In this document: positions 43,484 through 52,726 of the stretch, piece by piece
How the letters are laid out: each line of letters opens with the position of its first letter
Position numbering within the stretch: position 1 is the stretch's first letter
Assembly (NCBI RefSeq): GCF_002278135.3
Contig: NZ_CP029425.2
Coordinates: forward strand, 7,292,001 to 7,356,000
DNA: 64,000 nucleotides
Direction of reading: 5' to 3'
DNA from: Bradyrhizobium ottawaense
GTDB taxonomy: Bacteria; Pseudomonadota; Alphaproteobacteria; Rhizobiales; Xanthobacteraceae
Notes under the pieces: model-generated
The model's input: only the letters and a program-made list of their open reading frames with translations
What the model was told of the DNA's origin: nothing
Database searches by the model: none
Made by a program: the position numbers and the translations under genes

Positions 43484-43837
43484 TACCGGGCGCGACCATT
43501 GGACGGTGTTTGGGCAACAGCTCCTTATCTGCACAACGGGTCTGTTCCGACCCTGAGAGACATGCTGGTGCCGCACGCCAAGCGGCCGATGTCGTTTTGC
43601 GTAGGCAGCCGTGCGTTCGACCCGGTCAACGTCGGGCTCGCGACGAAAGCACAGTCGTCCGAAAGCTGTGCGGCCGGTCTGACGAACTTCGATGTGTCGC
43701 TGCTTGGGAACAGCAATCGCGGACATTCTTTCGAGGGTAAGGAAACCGACTTAAGGAAACTGCCGCCCGGCATCATCGGACCAGAGTTGACCGACGCCGA
43801 ACGGCGAGCGCTTGTCGAATATCTCAAGACTCTATGA
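43484..43837 (+). pseudogene. C-terminal fragment of a cytochrome c-family oxidoreductase
   Basis: The frame reads YRARPLDGVWATAPYLHNGS, then VPTLRDMLVPHAKRPMSFCV, GSRAFDPVNVGLAT, LGNSNRGHSFEGKETD and LTDAERRALVEYLKTL. This is the conserved C-terminus of large periplasmic cytochrome c/di-haem oxidoreductase-like proteins. The haem-binding CxxCH motifs lie upstream in such proteins and are absent here. The fragment begins abruptly without a start codon at the junction with an unrelated leftward gene. Confidence 0.65.
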
Positions 43838-44521
43838 GCGATGGCGTTCGACGCCGACTTGTGTGCCGGCGTCGCTAGCTTCCGCCGAGTTCGAATGCGC
43901 CTCGTCCGAACACGTGCCATTCGGCAGATTGTCCCTGCTCAGCCAGGTCATGTGTCCCTCCTGCCGGGACGTCGTCGATTGTCTTGAAGCCGCCATGAGC
44001 TCGCCGGTCCTAAGCAGCCCCGACTTGGCCCAATCCTGACGATCCCGCCCAACCGCACTTGGCGATGCTGGGCGCGGCTACAGTTGCGCACTCGAAAACC
44101 TGTTCATTTTCCAAAATCTGGGCGCTCCAAGTGTAGTTTTTACAACATTTAGCGCCGAGCTATTATGGTTAAGCCAATAATTCGCCCTACAACCTTGTTG
44201 TGCAGCGTAGCAACGAACCGGAAAGTTATCGCGGAAGAGGTGGTGGCGATCATTGGCGTGCGAGATCAGCCGGCTGCTACCGATCGGGGCCGTATATCGG
44301 CCGACAATAAGCCAAGGCGAGGACTTGGGAGGAATAAGAGCTTGGCGCCGACGGAGCCTCTGAAAACGCTCGCCCCTCTTAGACGGCAGTCGGCCTATAC
44401 TACCTCTCCTCAAATGCCGCGCCAGAAGCTTCCTTCCATCACCATCAACAATCTCGCTCCAAAGGCCCGCTTTCAGAGACCTCCAAAGCTACGCTTCCGG
44501 ATTAAATCGACAGCTGGGGGT

Positions 44522-45976
44522 TTATTTATCGAGGCCAGTTCCGCCCGATGCTCTACTGTTCATCGTTGACCACATATTGTCGCGGCGGCGCTGCACCGAG
44601 GACCGAATGCGCATGGCTTCGCGGTACTTCGCGACCGTGCGGCGGGCAATATCAATGCCCGAGACTCGCAGGCGCTCAACGATCGCGTCATCGGACAGAA
44701 CCGCTGACGGCTCTTCGGATTCGATCAGCTGCTTGATGCGGTGACGCACCGCTTCAGCGGAATGCGCCTCACCGCCATCCGCCGAAGGGATCGATGCCGT
44801 GAAGAAATATTTCAACTCGAATGTGCCGCGATTTGTTGCCATGTATTTGTTGGCGGTGACGCGCGACACCGTGGATTCATGCATCTGGATGGCCTCGGCA
44901 ACGGCCTTTAGATTCAGCGGCCGCAAATGCGCAACACCAAGGGTAAAGAAGCCGTCCTGCTGACGCACGATCTCGGTCGCAACTTTCAGGATGGTGCGGG
45001 CGCGCTGGTCGAGCGCGCGCACCAGCCAGGTCGCGTTCTGCAGCGCGTCGTTGAAGTAGGACTTATCGACGTCCTTGCCGATCTTCTTCGACAGCTTGGA
45101 ATAATAGGTCTGGTTGACCAGCACGCGCGGCAAGGTGTCGCTGTTGAGCTCGACATGCCAGCCGCCATCAGGAGCCGGACGGACATAGACGTCGGGTACC
45201 ATCGTCTGCAGCCGCGCCGACCCGAACTTCATGCCCGGCTTGGGACTGAGCCGGCGGAGCTCGTCGATCATGTCGGCGATGTCCTCGTCGTCGACGCCGC
45301 AGAGCTTGCGCAAGCTCGCGATGTCGCGCTTGGCGAGGAGATCGAGATGCTCGACGAGGGCCTGCATCGCCGGATCGTATCTATCGAGCTCGCGGAGCTG
45401 GATCGCCAGGCACTCGCGCAAGTTACGCGCACAGACGCCGGGCGGATCGAACTCCTGCAGGACGGCAAGAACGTGCTCGACATCCTCCTGCGTTGCGCCG
45501 AGCCGCTCGGCGGCCTGGCCGAGATCCGGCGGCAGATAGCCGGCTTCGTCGACGAGATCGATCAGATACTGCCCGATCATGCGCTGCGCCGGCGCGGTGA
45601 ATGCGACCGACAGTTGTTCGGCCAGGTGGTCGGACAATGTTGTCTCGGACGCGACAAACGCTTCGAGATTGTAGTCTTCGTCACCCGAGCCGCCGCCACC
45701 CCATTCGGTATAGGTGGTCATGGCGCCATCCCGGGCGTCGCGCACTTGGGCCTCGGCCAGCTGATCGCCGCTGACCTGATCGACCTCAGTCGGGGCTTCG
45801 GCCCCAGCTGCATCGTCACTGGCACGCTCGAGCAGCGGATTACACTCCAGCTCTTCCTCCACGAAGGTCATGAGGTCGAGATTAGATAATTGCAGCAGCT
45901 TGATCGCCTGCATCAGCTGCGGCGACATGACCAGCGACTGGGATTGCCGGAACTCTAATCTTTGCGTGAGCGCCAT
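44522..45976 (-). CDS. rpoN: RNA polymerase sigma-54 factor
   Basis: A 484-residue sigma-54. Region I is MALTQRLEFRQSQSLVMSPQ followed by LMQAIKLLQLSNLDLMTFVE, binding activators and core. An acidic linker follows. The core-binding domain includes EFDPPGVCARNLRECLAIQL. The helix-turn-helix NLKAVAEAIQMHESTVSRVT recognises the -12 element. The RpoN box ARRTVAKYREAMRI near the C-terminus recognises -24. I chose ATG 45976 because it starts region I and because the transcript start predicted from the FixK-type box at 46044-46057 would fall downstream of the ATG at 46018. Bradyrhizobium carries two rpoN genes, and this one resembles the FixK2-controlled symbiotic copy in its regulation. It could serve the sigma-54 promoters at 1712 and 59800. 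Confidence 0.93.
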   Translation of the reverse strand: MALTQRLEFRQSQSLVMSPQLMQAIKLLQLSNLDLMTFVEEELECNPLLERASDDAAGAEAPTEVDQVSGDQLAEAQVRDARDGAMTTYTEWGGGGSGDEDYNLEAFVASETTLSDHLAEQLSVAFTAPAQRMIGQYLIDLVDEAGYLPPDLGQAAERLGATQEDVEHVLAVLQEFDPPGVCARNLRECLAIQLRELDRYDPAMQALVEHLDLLAKRDIASLRKLCGVDDEDIADMIDELRRLSPKPGMKFGSARLQTMVPDVYVRPAPDGGWHVELNSDTLPRVLVNQTYYSKLSKKIGKDVDKSYFNDALQNATWLVRALDQRARTILKVATEIVRQQDGFFTLGVAHLRPLNLKAVAEAIQMHESTVSRVTANKYMATNRGTFELKYFFTASIPSADGGEAHSAEAVRHRIKQLIESEEPSAVLSDDAIVERLRVSGIDIARRTVAKYREAMRIRSSVQRRRDNMWSTMNSRASGGTGLDK

Positions 45977-46043
45977 GAAGCAAGAACCGTTACTGAAGTT
46001 GGTCTGCGTTTTGCTCATCTAGTCAGGAGCTGATCTAAGCGCT

Positions 46044-46057
46044 TTGATGTCGCGCAA
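46044..46057. promoter_or_regulatory. FixK/FNR-type box upstream of rpoN
   Basis: TTGATGTCGCGCAA (read TTGCGCGACATCAA on the rpoN strand) fits the rhizobial FixK2 consensus TTG[AC]-N6-[TG]CAA. Centred near 46050, it would place transcription at about 46009 for a class II site, leaving a short leader before ATG 45976. This implies induction of rpoN at low oxygen. Confidence 0.65.
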
Positions 46058-46219
46058 AAGCGGATGCGAGGTGAGATGAAGGCAGCGAACAACGGAATCC
46101 GACACTCAGTCGGAGCTCCCTCGTCAATCCCCATTGTGCGCGAGATGAGAGGACTAGGGTCTGTACCTAAATAGCGCCACGTGATTCTCTTGCCTACGTG
46201 TTGATTCGGGGGCGAGAGA

Positions 46220-46612
46220 ATGCGCGCTGGTTTGTTTTGGCTGAACGACAGGCAATGGGCGCGTATCGAACCGCATCTGCCGAGGGGACTGACGGGGCCG
46301 GATCGGGACGACGACCGACGCATCGTCAGCGGCATCATTCACATGCTGCAATCGGGTGCACGATGGCGTGATTGTCCACGTGAATACGGCCCTTACACGA
46401 CGATCTACAATCGCTTCAATCGCTGGGCCAAGCGAGGACGATGGTGCGCAATCTTCGAAGCGCTGGCCAAGCCTGGCGAAGACGGCGTCGTACTGTCGCT
46501 CGACTCGACCTCGATTAAAGCTCACCGGTGTGCCTCCGGCGGAAAAGGGGGGAGCACAATCAAGCAATCGGCCGCTCGCGCGGAGGCCGCACGACAAAAA
46601 TCCATGCGCTGA
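46220..46612 (+). CDS. IS5-family transposase, ORF A
   Basis: 130 residues: RAGLFWLNDRQWARIEPHLP, RIVSGIIHMLQSGARWRDCP and YGPYTTIYNRFNRWAKRGRW, then LSLDSTSIKAHR with the first catalytic Asp. This is the N-terminal half of an IS427-group transposase. A slippery run AAAAGGGGGG near 46538-46547 precedes the overlap with ORF B, so a frameshifted fusion is expected to be the active enzyme. Confidence 0.85.
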   Translation: MRAGLFWLNDRQWARIEPHLPRGLTGPDRDDDRRIVSGIIHMLQSGARWRDCPREYGPYTTIYNRFNRWAKRGRWCAIFEALAKPGEDGVVLSLDSTSIKAHRCASGGKGGSTIKQSAARAEAARQKSMR

Positions 46613-46980
46613 GCGATCCGCTCTGCCGGCCGGTCGTCCTGCATCTGACTCCAGGCCAAGATGCCGATATCGCTGCGGCTCCCGATGTCCTGGCGCTCGC
46701 GCCACCCATGAGCGTGCTCCTCGCCGACAAAGGGTATGATGGCGACAAGCTTCGCGGCGCAATCATTCGTCGTGGCGCCAAGCCCGTAATCCCCAATAAA
46801 TCTAACCGTGTCGTCATCCATCGCTTCAACAAACGCGCCTACAAAGGACGAAATGTCATCGAACGCTGCTTTTGCAGGCTCAAGGACTTCCGGCGCATCG
46901 CCACGCGATATGACAAGCTCGCCCGTAATTTTTTGGCCGCTGTTCATCTCGCCGCTCTCGTCGCATATTGGCTCAATTGA
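46528..46980 (+). CDS. IS5-family transposase, ORF B
   Basis: Read in the -1 frame relative to ORF A: GRSRGGRTTKIHALSDPLCR, VLLADKGYDGDKLRGAIIRR (second catalytic Asp), RNVIERCFCRLKDFRRIATR (catalytic Glu region) and LAALVAYWLN. It is the C-terminal half of the transposase, reached by frameshifting at the A/G run. Confidence 0.85.
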   Translation: MCLRRKRGEHNQAIGRSRGGRTTKIHALSDPLCRPVVLHLTPGQDADIAAAPDVLALAPPMSVLLADKGYDGDKLRGAIIRRGAKPVIPNKSNRVVIHRFNKRAYKGRNVIERCFCRLKDFRRIATRYDKLARNFLAAVHLAALVAYWLN

Positions 46981-46995
46981 GTCTGGACCCTAGTA

Positions 46996-48107
46996 CCCGG
47001 AATCAGAGCTGAGTGATACGGCGGCCTTTGAAACGGCGTTGACGGACCTTTTTCTTGGTCCAGACGAAGGGCTCGGCTCTGTCGTTGTATGCGTTGACGT
47101 AGGCATCGATGTGTTCCTGAAGCTGCTTGAGGCTCGTGAAGGAGGTGCCGCTGAGCGACTGCCCCTGCAAGATGGAAAACCATACTTCGACCTGATTGAG
47201 CCATGACGCACTTGTCGGCGTGAAATGAAATTGCACGTTGGGGTGGGCCTTGAGCCAGTCCTCGTTCTTTTTATGGGTGTTGAGGTTGTCGAGGATGACG
47301 TGAAGCTTGCGGTTCGGAAAAGTCGCGGTGACGCTGTTCATGAAATCGAGAAACTCGACGCGGCGCCGGCGTTTTGAATGGGTCGCGATGATCTTTCCGG
47401 TGGCGACTTCGAGCGCCGCAAACAATGTTGTGGTGCCATGCCGCTTGTAATCGTGGCTTTGGCCGGTTAAGGCGCGGCCATTGGGCAACTTCAGATAACC
47501 CTGCGCTCGCTCCAAAGCCTGGATCGAGGGCTTCTCGTCCACGCACAGCACAATGGCCTTCGCCGGCGGCGCGACATAGAGGCCGACAACATCGGCGGCT
47601 TTGGCCGTAAAGTTCGGGTCGTTGCTCTCGCACCAGGACTTGCGAGCCACCAGGTCAATCTTGTGGCTGCGCAGGAACCGCCAGACATATTGGACATCGA
47701 CATCGCCCAGCGCCTCGGCCAGCAGGGGGCCGGTCCAGCGCGCAAACCCTTGCGGTGGCGGCTTATCCAGCAGCTTCAGAATCCGCTTGTCGGTCGTCTT
47801 CGTATAGATCGGCTGCTTGCCAGGCCGCGGCTTGTCTTGCAGCCCTTCAAGGCCATGGTCGGCATAGCGATGCCGCCAAAGGCTGACAATCCGCGGCTGG
47901 ACCCCAACTTCCTTGGCGATCGACCGGGTGCTGCGCCCATCCGCCGCCAACAGAACTATCCGCGCCCGCTTCAAATCGCGCTGCAACGTCACCGGTGAGC
48001 GACAGCACGCCTCAAGCACCTTGCGATCTTTCCTCGAAAGGTGGACTTCTCTTGCTTCGGGTATCATCCCGACCTTGAATCACGACTCACGTTCCAAGAA
48101 AAGTGGG
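46996..48107 (-). mobile_element. IS630-family insertion sequence
   Basis: About 1.1 kb, with short inverted ends (CCCGG.. at the left and ..GTGGG at the right) and TA flanks at 46994-46995 and 48108-48109, as expected for TA-targeting IS630 elements. It lies only five bases from the right end of IS5 copy 1. The exact ends are inferred from the TA flanks. Confidence 0.7.
47003..48067 (-). CDS. IS630-family transposase
   Basis: 354 residues. The N-terminal HTH is RARIVLLAADGRSTRSIAKE followed by VGVQPRIVSLWRHRYADHGL. The DDE triad lies in AIVLCVDEKPSIQALERAQG, KLHVILDNLNTHKKNEDWLK and SASWLNQVEVWFSILQGQSL. Length and motif spacing are normal, so it should be active. Confidence 0.92.
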   Translation of the reverse strand: MIPEAREVHLSRKDRKVLEACCRSPVTLQRDLKRARIVLLAADGRSTRSIAKEVGVQPRIVSLWRHRYADHGLEGLQDKPRPGKQPIYTKTTDKRILKLLDKPPPQGFARWTGPLLAEALGDVDVQYVWRFLRSHKIDLVARKSWCESNDPNFTAKAADVVGLYVAPPAKAIVLCVDEKPSIQALERAQGYLKLPNGRALTGQSHDYKRHGTTTLFAALEVATGKIIATHSKRRRRVEFLDFMNSVTATFPNRKLHVILDNLNTHKKNEDWLKAHPNVQFHFTPTSASWLNQVEVWFSILQGQSLSGTSFTSLKQLQEHIDAYVNAYNDRAEPFVWTKKKVRQRRFKGRRITQL

Positions 48108-49186
48108 TACTAGGAATTCGGATGCGGCACTGTGACGCGAGGGCATCAACAAACAGGACAGCTTCCCGTGGCGATACTCCTATCAAGGACTTGCAGTCCC
48201 CGGCAGTTTCGGTGAGTTCTGCGCGTAGCCGCGATCCTCCACCCTCCCGCAGGAGCGCCGGCAACAGCTGCGCGGGGCTCAGGATCAGTGCCTGCCGCCA
48301 CTCAGACAGTCCCTCGCTGTCGAGCCTTGCTGCACGCTCGAATTAGCGCGAACTTCGAAGCCGATCGTGGAAGGAAGTTGCGCAAACGAATTGGCACTAG
48401 GGCTGGCAGTCGAAAATAGTTGAGGTAGCGGGTTGAACCGGCCGCAAGATCGCTATTGCGTCAAACGCGATTGCGAGGCGATCACCATTCAGCTGCCCAA
48501 CGCCTGCCGCTTGTTGGCCGCTAGCGTCTGCCCCATGTGCGTCGAGAAGAGTCTCTTGTCCGGGTTGCTGACGCAAATCGGCAGAAGTTCGAATAGCGGG
48601 CATATATTGGCCTGCTCTTCGGCTTATCCTGCCGAAAGTTCCAACGTATTCGGGATGACGAATCTGGGGCCTCTGACGCATCAAATCTGGGACAGTTAGT
48701 TTCCTCCGCTTGGCCGCTGAGCGGGACGATCTTGTCGGTTTGGTCGAGAGCCCTGCGCCAGTCGCCTTGCTTGCAGCGGCCGGCCGACATACTCGCTCCG
48801 CGAGAGGCGTCCGCACGCGCGAGACCGCCATGATGTTCCTACGACCTCGAGCAACATTTCATCGCTGGCCAGCGGGGTCTTGCCAGCGCGTTGGCCCACT
48901 CCTCGCCATATCGGTGCTGCCGGTGAAGCCTGCCGCCTCCCCAAACAACACCTCTCCGAAGCTTCGGTGGGATGCCGACCCCAATCACTCGCCTCAGTGG
49001 CATCTGAGCTGCGGCGAAACGACAAGAAGAATTCGCGCTCTTGGTACAACTCACCGGGTCGCAGAGGCAAGCTCCCGAGCCGAACCCCGGCTCATCGCCC
49101 GCGTCGTCGTACCTGCCATTCGCGCTCCCGCTGCCTCTGCGCCGATGGTAGCACCATACACCGCGCTGTAGAACACCGCAGCGGAA
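48108..49186. other. Degenerate region, no gene recognised
   Basis: About 1.1 kb of open frames on both strands without recognisable domains, between the IS630 element and a transposase remnant. It is probably decayed sequence. Confidence 0.4.
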
Positions 49187-49403
49187 GTTGGCGCCGCGAC
49201 ATCTTATTCCGGCTACCGACGCAATTGAGCGGCCGCGTGAGGAGTTCGAGCGACGGATCAAGATCAAGACCGTTTGCCATCAGCGGCCGCCGCGGCAATG
49301 CCGTCCTGGCCTGCTCACCCCCGGCCAGATCAACATGCGCAAGGTCGACGGCTGGAGACCCCTCACCACAAATCCTTCGATAGGTAACTTGGGACGCGCC
49401 TAG
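49187..49403 (+). pseudogene. IS256/Mutator-family transposase C-terminal remnant
   Basis: The frame reads IPATDAIERPREEFERRIKI, GLLTPGQINMRKVDGWRPLT and a short tail. This matches the end of a Mutator-group transposase (TNAIERLHEEFKRRIKTQTV ... GQINMRKVDGW). It belongs to a different subgroup from the two intact IS256-family elements at 57 and 60 kb. The rest of the gene is missing. Confidence 0.6.
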
Positions 49404-49599
49404 TTGTGGGGCGCGCACCATAGCCACAATGCAATGCGCATCGCGATTGAACTCGCTGCGCACGGGCAGGTAGCTTCATGTTAGTGGAAATCGCGCCGAC
49501 ATTGCCGCAGCTGGCAAGCCTCGATTGCACAACGCGAAGCATCAACTTCTCGATAAGGGCCGCGCTGCCGCTCAGGTGAAGGGCCTGGCTTCAGCGATC

Positions 49600-49775
49600 A
49601 CGGCTTCGTCCAGCGGCAAGCCCCTGCCATAGGGACGAACCAGCTTTCGCGGGCGGTCGCATCGAGCAGCGGCACCTCAGTTGCCTGATTGATATGGCCG
49701 GGACGGCCGGCTGGCGCAGCCTCGAGAGCCTCGAGACGGTTGGTGGCGAGAATGAAGATGTTGTCATTGTTGCTT
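49600..49775 (-). pseudogene. AAA+ ATPase fragment
   Basis: A minus-strand frame gives NNDNIFILATNRLEALEAAP followed by AGRPGHINQATEVPLLDATA. This resembles the sensor-1/second-region-of-homology block of FtsH/CDC48-type AAA ATPases (TTNRPDLLEPAL..RPGRVDQAVEVPLPD). Only about 58 residues are recognisable. Confidence 0.5.
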
Positions 49776-50225
49776 CAACCCGTTCATTGCGTTGAGCAGC
49801 CTGTTTAGCAACACTTACTTGCAAAAACCTATAACAGCGCGATTCCTGGCAAACAGATCGACATCCTCGATCTGAAACGGATGGAACTTCATATCAATAG
49901 CGCCGGGATCGCGTGGTCGGTATGACAAAGCATGCGATTTACCGCCTAGGACCTGCATTGTCCGAACTAGGAAATCCAGCCTCAGGCGAGTCTGACGCAG
50001 CGAGACTTGCATGAAGCGCCGACGCCCCTAGGTCCACGCCAGCCACTGATAAACACCGGACACGCGCGCCGGATGCGCTTGCCCCGTCATCTGGTTTGAG
50101 CCAATTCCGTTGAAGTACATCGTTGAATCCACTAGAGATCGGCTATCCCGACCGCAGCAGATGAATCGCAAAGGAAGAGCCCGCCGACGCAGGGTCCTTG
50201 ATCGTTCCTTTGAAGGCGTACGGAG

Positions 50226-51011
50226 CTAAATGATGCCGCGCCGGGTTGCTTTGGCTACAGCATTTGTCCGGTTTGCCGCCCCTAGCTTTCTGATGACGTT
50301 CTTCATGTGGAAATTGACGGTATTATCAGTGACGTTAACAAGTTGCCCGATTACCCAGGCTGACTTCCCCTCTGCGACCCAGTATAGGCACTCTGTTTCT
50401 CGCGGTGTTAGCGGAATGTCTGTCTCGCAACTCTCATCAAGCGGCGGTGTAATCTGCGCGACAGCGTTGTGAAACGCCGACGCCAATGTCGTGAGATGAG
50501 CCATGCGATCCTGTGGATCGGCATCATCGAAAGGAGATGCAAACGATACGAAAGCCGATCGGCCTTGCGATCCAAACAATGGCACGCTCATGCCATGCTT
50601 AAGGCCTGCTTCTTTGGCCTCGCGTAAGACGCGCAGCTCACGGGGCTGCAGTTCATATCGACTGGTTAGTTCATCCCAAAGAAAGGGCCTTGGCAGCATT
50701 GCTGTCCGCCGGACCACCGGGTCGATCGCTTGATATTCTTGTTCAGCATAGCGTTGGCACCAATCAGACGGGAAGTTTATAGTTGGCGGGGGCGGTAGAT
50801 ACTCTGGCAAACGACGCTCATTGGAGCAGGAGAGTGCTCCGTAGGCGACTTTATCAAAGCCTTCATTGCTCGCGAAATTCACAAGAAGATCGAACAGCGC
50901 TGCGATTGATCTTGTCTGTATAGCGCACTCGATGAAGCTGAATAGGTCGGGCCCGCGACTTTCCCGTCTGCTTGAAGCGAGTGGCATTTTGCCGTGCGAC
51001 TGGTCATCCAT
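50226..51011 (-). CDS. LuxR-family regulator with autoinducer-binding domain (no luxI partner seen)
   Basis: 261 residues. The N-terminal autoinducer-binding domain keeps the invariant positions: SDWCQRYAEQEYQAIDPVVR contains the conserved Trp, Tyr and Asp-Pro, and PFLWDELTSRYEL contains the second Trp. A glycine follows at GLKHGMSVPL. The C-terminal GerE-type helix-turn-helix is LTPRETECLYWVAEGKSAWV followed by NVTDNTVNFHMKNVIRKLGA. It has the length and layout of TraR/BjaR proteins. No synthase gene lies in the window, so it is an orphan here, responding either to distant self-made signals or to exogenous or plant compounds. Confidence 0.9.
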   Translation of the reverse strand: MDDQSHGKMPLASSRRESRGPDLFSFIECAIQTRSIAALFDLLVNFASNEGFDKVAYGALSCSNERRLPEYLPPPPTINFPSDWCQRYAEQEYQAIDPVVRRTAMLPRPFLWDELTSRYELQPRELRVLREAKEAGLKHGMSVPLFGSQGRSAFVSFASPFDDADPQDRMAHLTTLASAFHNAVAQITPPLDESCETDIPLTPRETECLYWVAEGKSAWVIGQLVNVTDNTVNFHMKNVIRKLGAANRTNAVAKATRRGII

Positions 51012-52111
51012 TTTCTATTTCCGTTTGCTTACACAGATGTTGGCTTTGCTTCTTGCAGCTGAAAGCTCGCGCGCGAAAGGAAAGCGCCGGCCCAGAACTG
51101 TTTCACACGGTCCCAGCACGCTCCGAGAAGATAATCGGAGCGACTTGACGCACGCTGGCAGGTCGAGCCAAAGCGAAGCTGACTTTGTTCGCTGCTGACC
51201 GGTCGGGCTGCTCTCCGAGGTGCCAGTGCCCCAGTCTCTCGAAAGAACGGCTGGCAAATCATGCAACGATTGCGGCGGACACGGTCAGCACTTCTCGTAA
51301 GAACATGCCGGCATCTCGAGCGCCACCGCAAAGGAGCGAGGTCGGCATGGAACTGTTCGCAGCTCGGCACACCACACCCGGACGGGTCCAGCGCCCTCAG
51401 GTGCTTGCGCATTTTGGGCCACCACCCGCGGACATCAACAAATGGCTGCTTGACGAGGACGACAGCGTGCATGCGATCCTCAGGACTTTCCAAGAACCAC
51501 CGATGCGCACAGCAATTCTCGCACCACTCGCCGATCGGAGAACTTGCCCCCATAATAGGGGCACTCGCAGAAAGATGGTCTCCTCTGGTTGAGCGGATGT
51601 GACATACGTCGAACATGCGACAACGTCTCATGCGCGACACAGAATTTGATATAGATCAAGAGCGTGATTAAAGGCCTGCCGTCTCACCTGCATTGACGGG
51701 GCGCGAATGGCACTCCCTGAGTGCCATCTTAACGCGCGAGGCAAGTCCAGTACCAACCTTCCTGCGGGCAGCGGAGCAGCAGTTTAGTGTGGCTCTGCTT
51801 TTCGAGCAGTCGAGGACGGCACTTTCGAACTTTCGCTGTGGCTCGCCTTTGCGAACTTCCCATCGGCGTCGTGAAGACTTGCCCCCTCCTTGCAAACCCG
51901 AGGAGAGAGCGAATGAACGAGGAAAGAAACAAAGGCTCGTTGTTGATCGGTCCGGGAGCAGGTTGATAGAACTCCTTGTGGCGTGGCGGAAATGTTGCGC
52001 CTCTCGGGCCTAGGGTCTGAAGCGGGTTACACGCCAGCTCGGGTGCAGCCTTCACACGATGAAGGGCTATGGAATGGCGGGTGAGGTGAAGCCGTTCAAG
52101 TCGTGTCCGGG
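51012..52111. other. Region without a recognised gene
   Basis: About 1.1 kb between the LuxR-type and J-domain genes. Open frames up to about 200 codons exist (51029-51640 on the minus strand) but show no recognisable domain. Confidence 0.35.
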
Positions 52112-52726
52112 TTAGCTCTCCCGCACCACGGTCTTCAGGTAATGGTAGGCCTTGATGATCTCGACCAGGCGCTGCTCCGTAGAGCGGTCGCCGCCATTGG
52201 CATCGGGGTGGTGCCTCTTGACCATCGCCCTGTACCTCGCCTTGATATCTCCGAGCGTCGCATCGACATTCAGGCCCATCACCTGCAACGCTTTCCGCTT
52301 GGCATTGAAAAGCTTGCGCGTCTCAGGCCTGGCCTCCGCGCGGGCGCGTCCCTTCAGCTCAGCGAGCATGCAAAAAGCATCGCAGTCGTCCTCGGAATGG
52401 GCCGGGCTGCCGGTCATCTTGCGGGCGCTGATGGGCTCGCCGATTTTCCAAGTTGGACGATGGCCCGTCAGCGCGTCATTCTGGTAGCGCGCGATCGCTT
52501 CGGCGTCCATCCCGGAGAAGAAATTGTAGGACTGATTGTATTCGCGAGCATGCTCGATGCAGAAGTGCCAATATTCGCGCGCATTGTGGCGGCCCTTTGG
52601 CGCGGGATGGGTTGCCTTGTTCTGGCAATCAGGCCATTCGCATCGCACCGCGGTCCGGCGCTCCTCCTGCGCTTCCTGCTTGTTGATGCGAATGGAGGCG
52701 AAGAATTTGGATGTGTCGCTCAGCAT
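52112..52726 (-). CDS. J-domain (DnaJ-class) molecular chaperone
   Basis: 204 residues. The J domain is C-terminal: LGDIKARYRAMVKRHHPDAN carries the HPD motif that stimulates Hsp70 ATPase, followed by a helix ending IIKAYHYLKTVVRES. The N-terminal half has a Cys/His cluster (CEWPDCQNKATHPAPKG, then YWHFCIEHAREYNQSYNFFS) typical of a small alphaproteobacterial J-protein group. It is complete and probably functional. Its occurrence among mobile fragments suggests an extra copy of a chromosomal gene. Confidence 0.85.
   Translation of the reverse strand: MLSDTSKFFASIRINKQEAQEERRTAVRCEWPDCQNKATHPAPKGRHNAREYWHFCIEHAREYNQSYNFFSGMDAEAIARYQNDALTGHRPTWKIGEPISARKMTGSPAHSEDDCDAFCMLAELKGRARAEARPETRKLFNAKRKALQVMGLNVDATLGDIKARYRAMVKRHHPDANGGDRSTEQRLVEIIKAYHYLKTVVRES

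Larger units (their letters stand above)
46157..46990 (+). mobile_element. IS5-family (IS427-like) insertion sequence, copy 1, intact
   Basis: An 834-bp element. The left end GGGTCTGTAC and right end (inverted) GGGTCCAGAC form imperfect terminal repeats. It is flanked by a TA on each side (46155-46156 and 46991-46992), the usual short target duplication of this group. It carries a two-frame transposase. A second copy with only a few base differences lies at 57292-59528, interrupted by an IS256-family element. Confidence 0.85.

Noticed and set aside
44927..45889. Plus-strand open frame of 320 codons
   Set aside because: Antisense to rpoN, which is fully supported by its motifs.
49670..49687. 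Sigma-54-like sequence GGCACCTCAGTTGC
   Set aside because: It lies within an AAA+ ATPase remnant on the opposite strand and no gene follows at a promoter distance.
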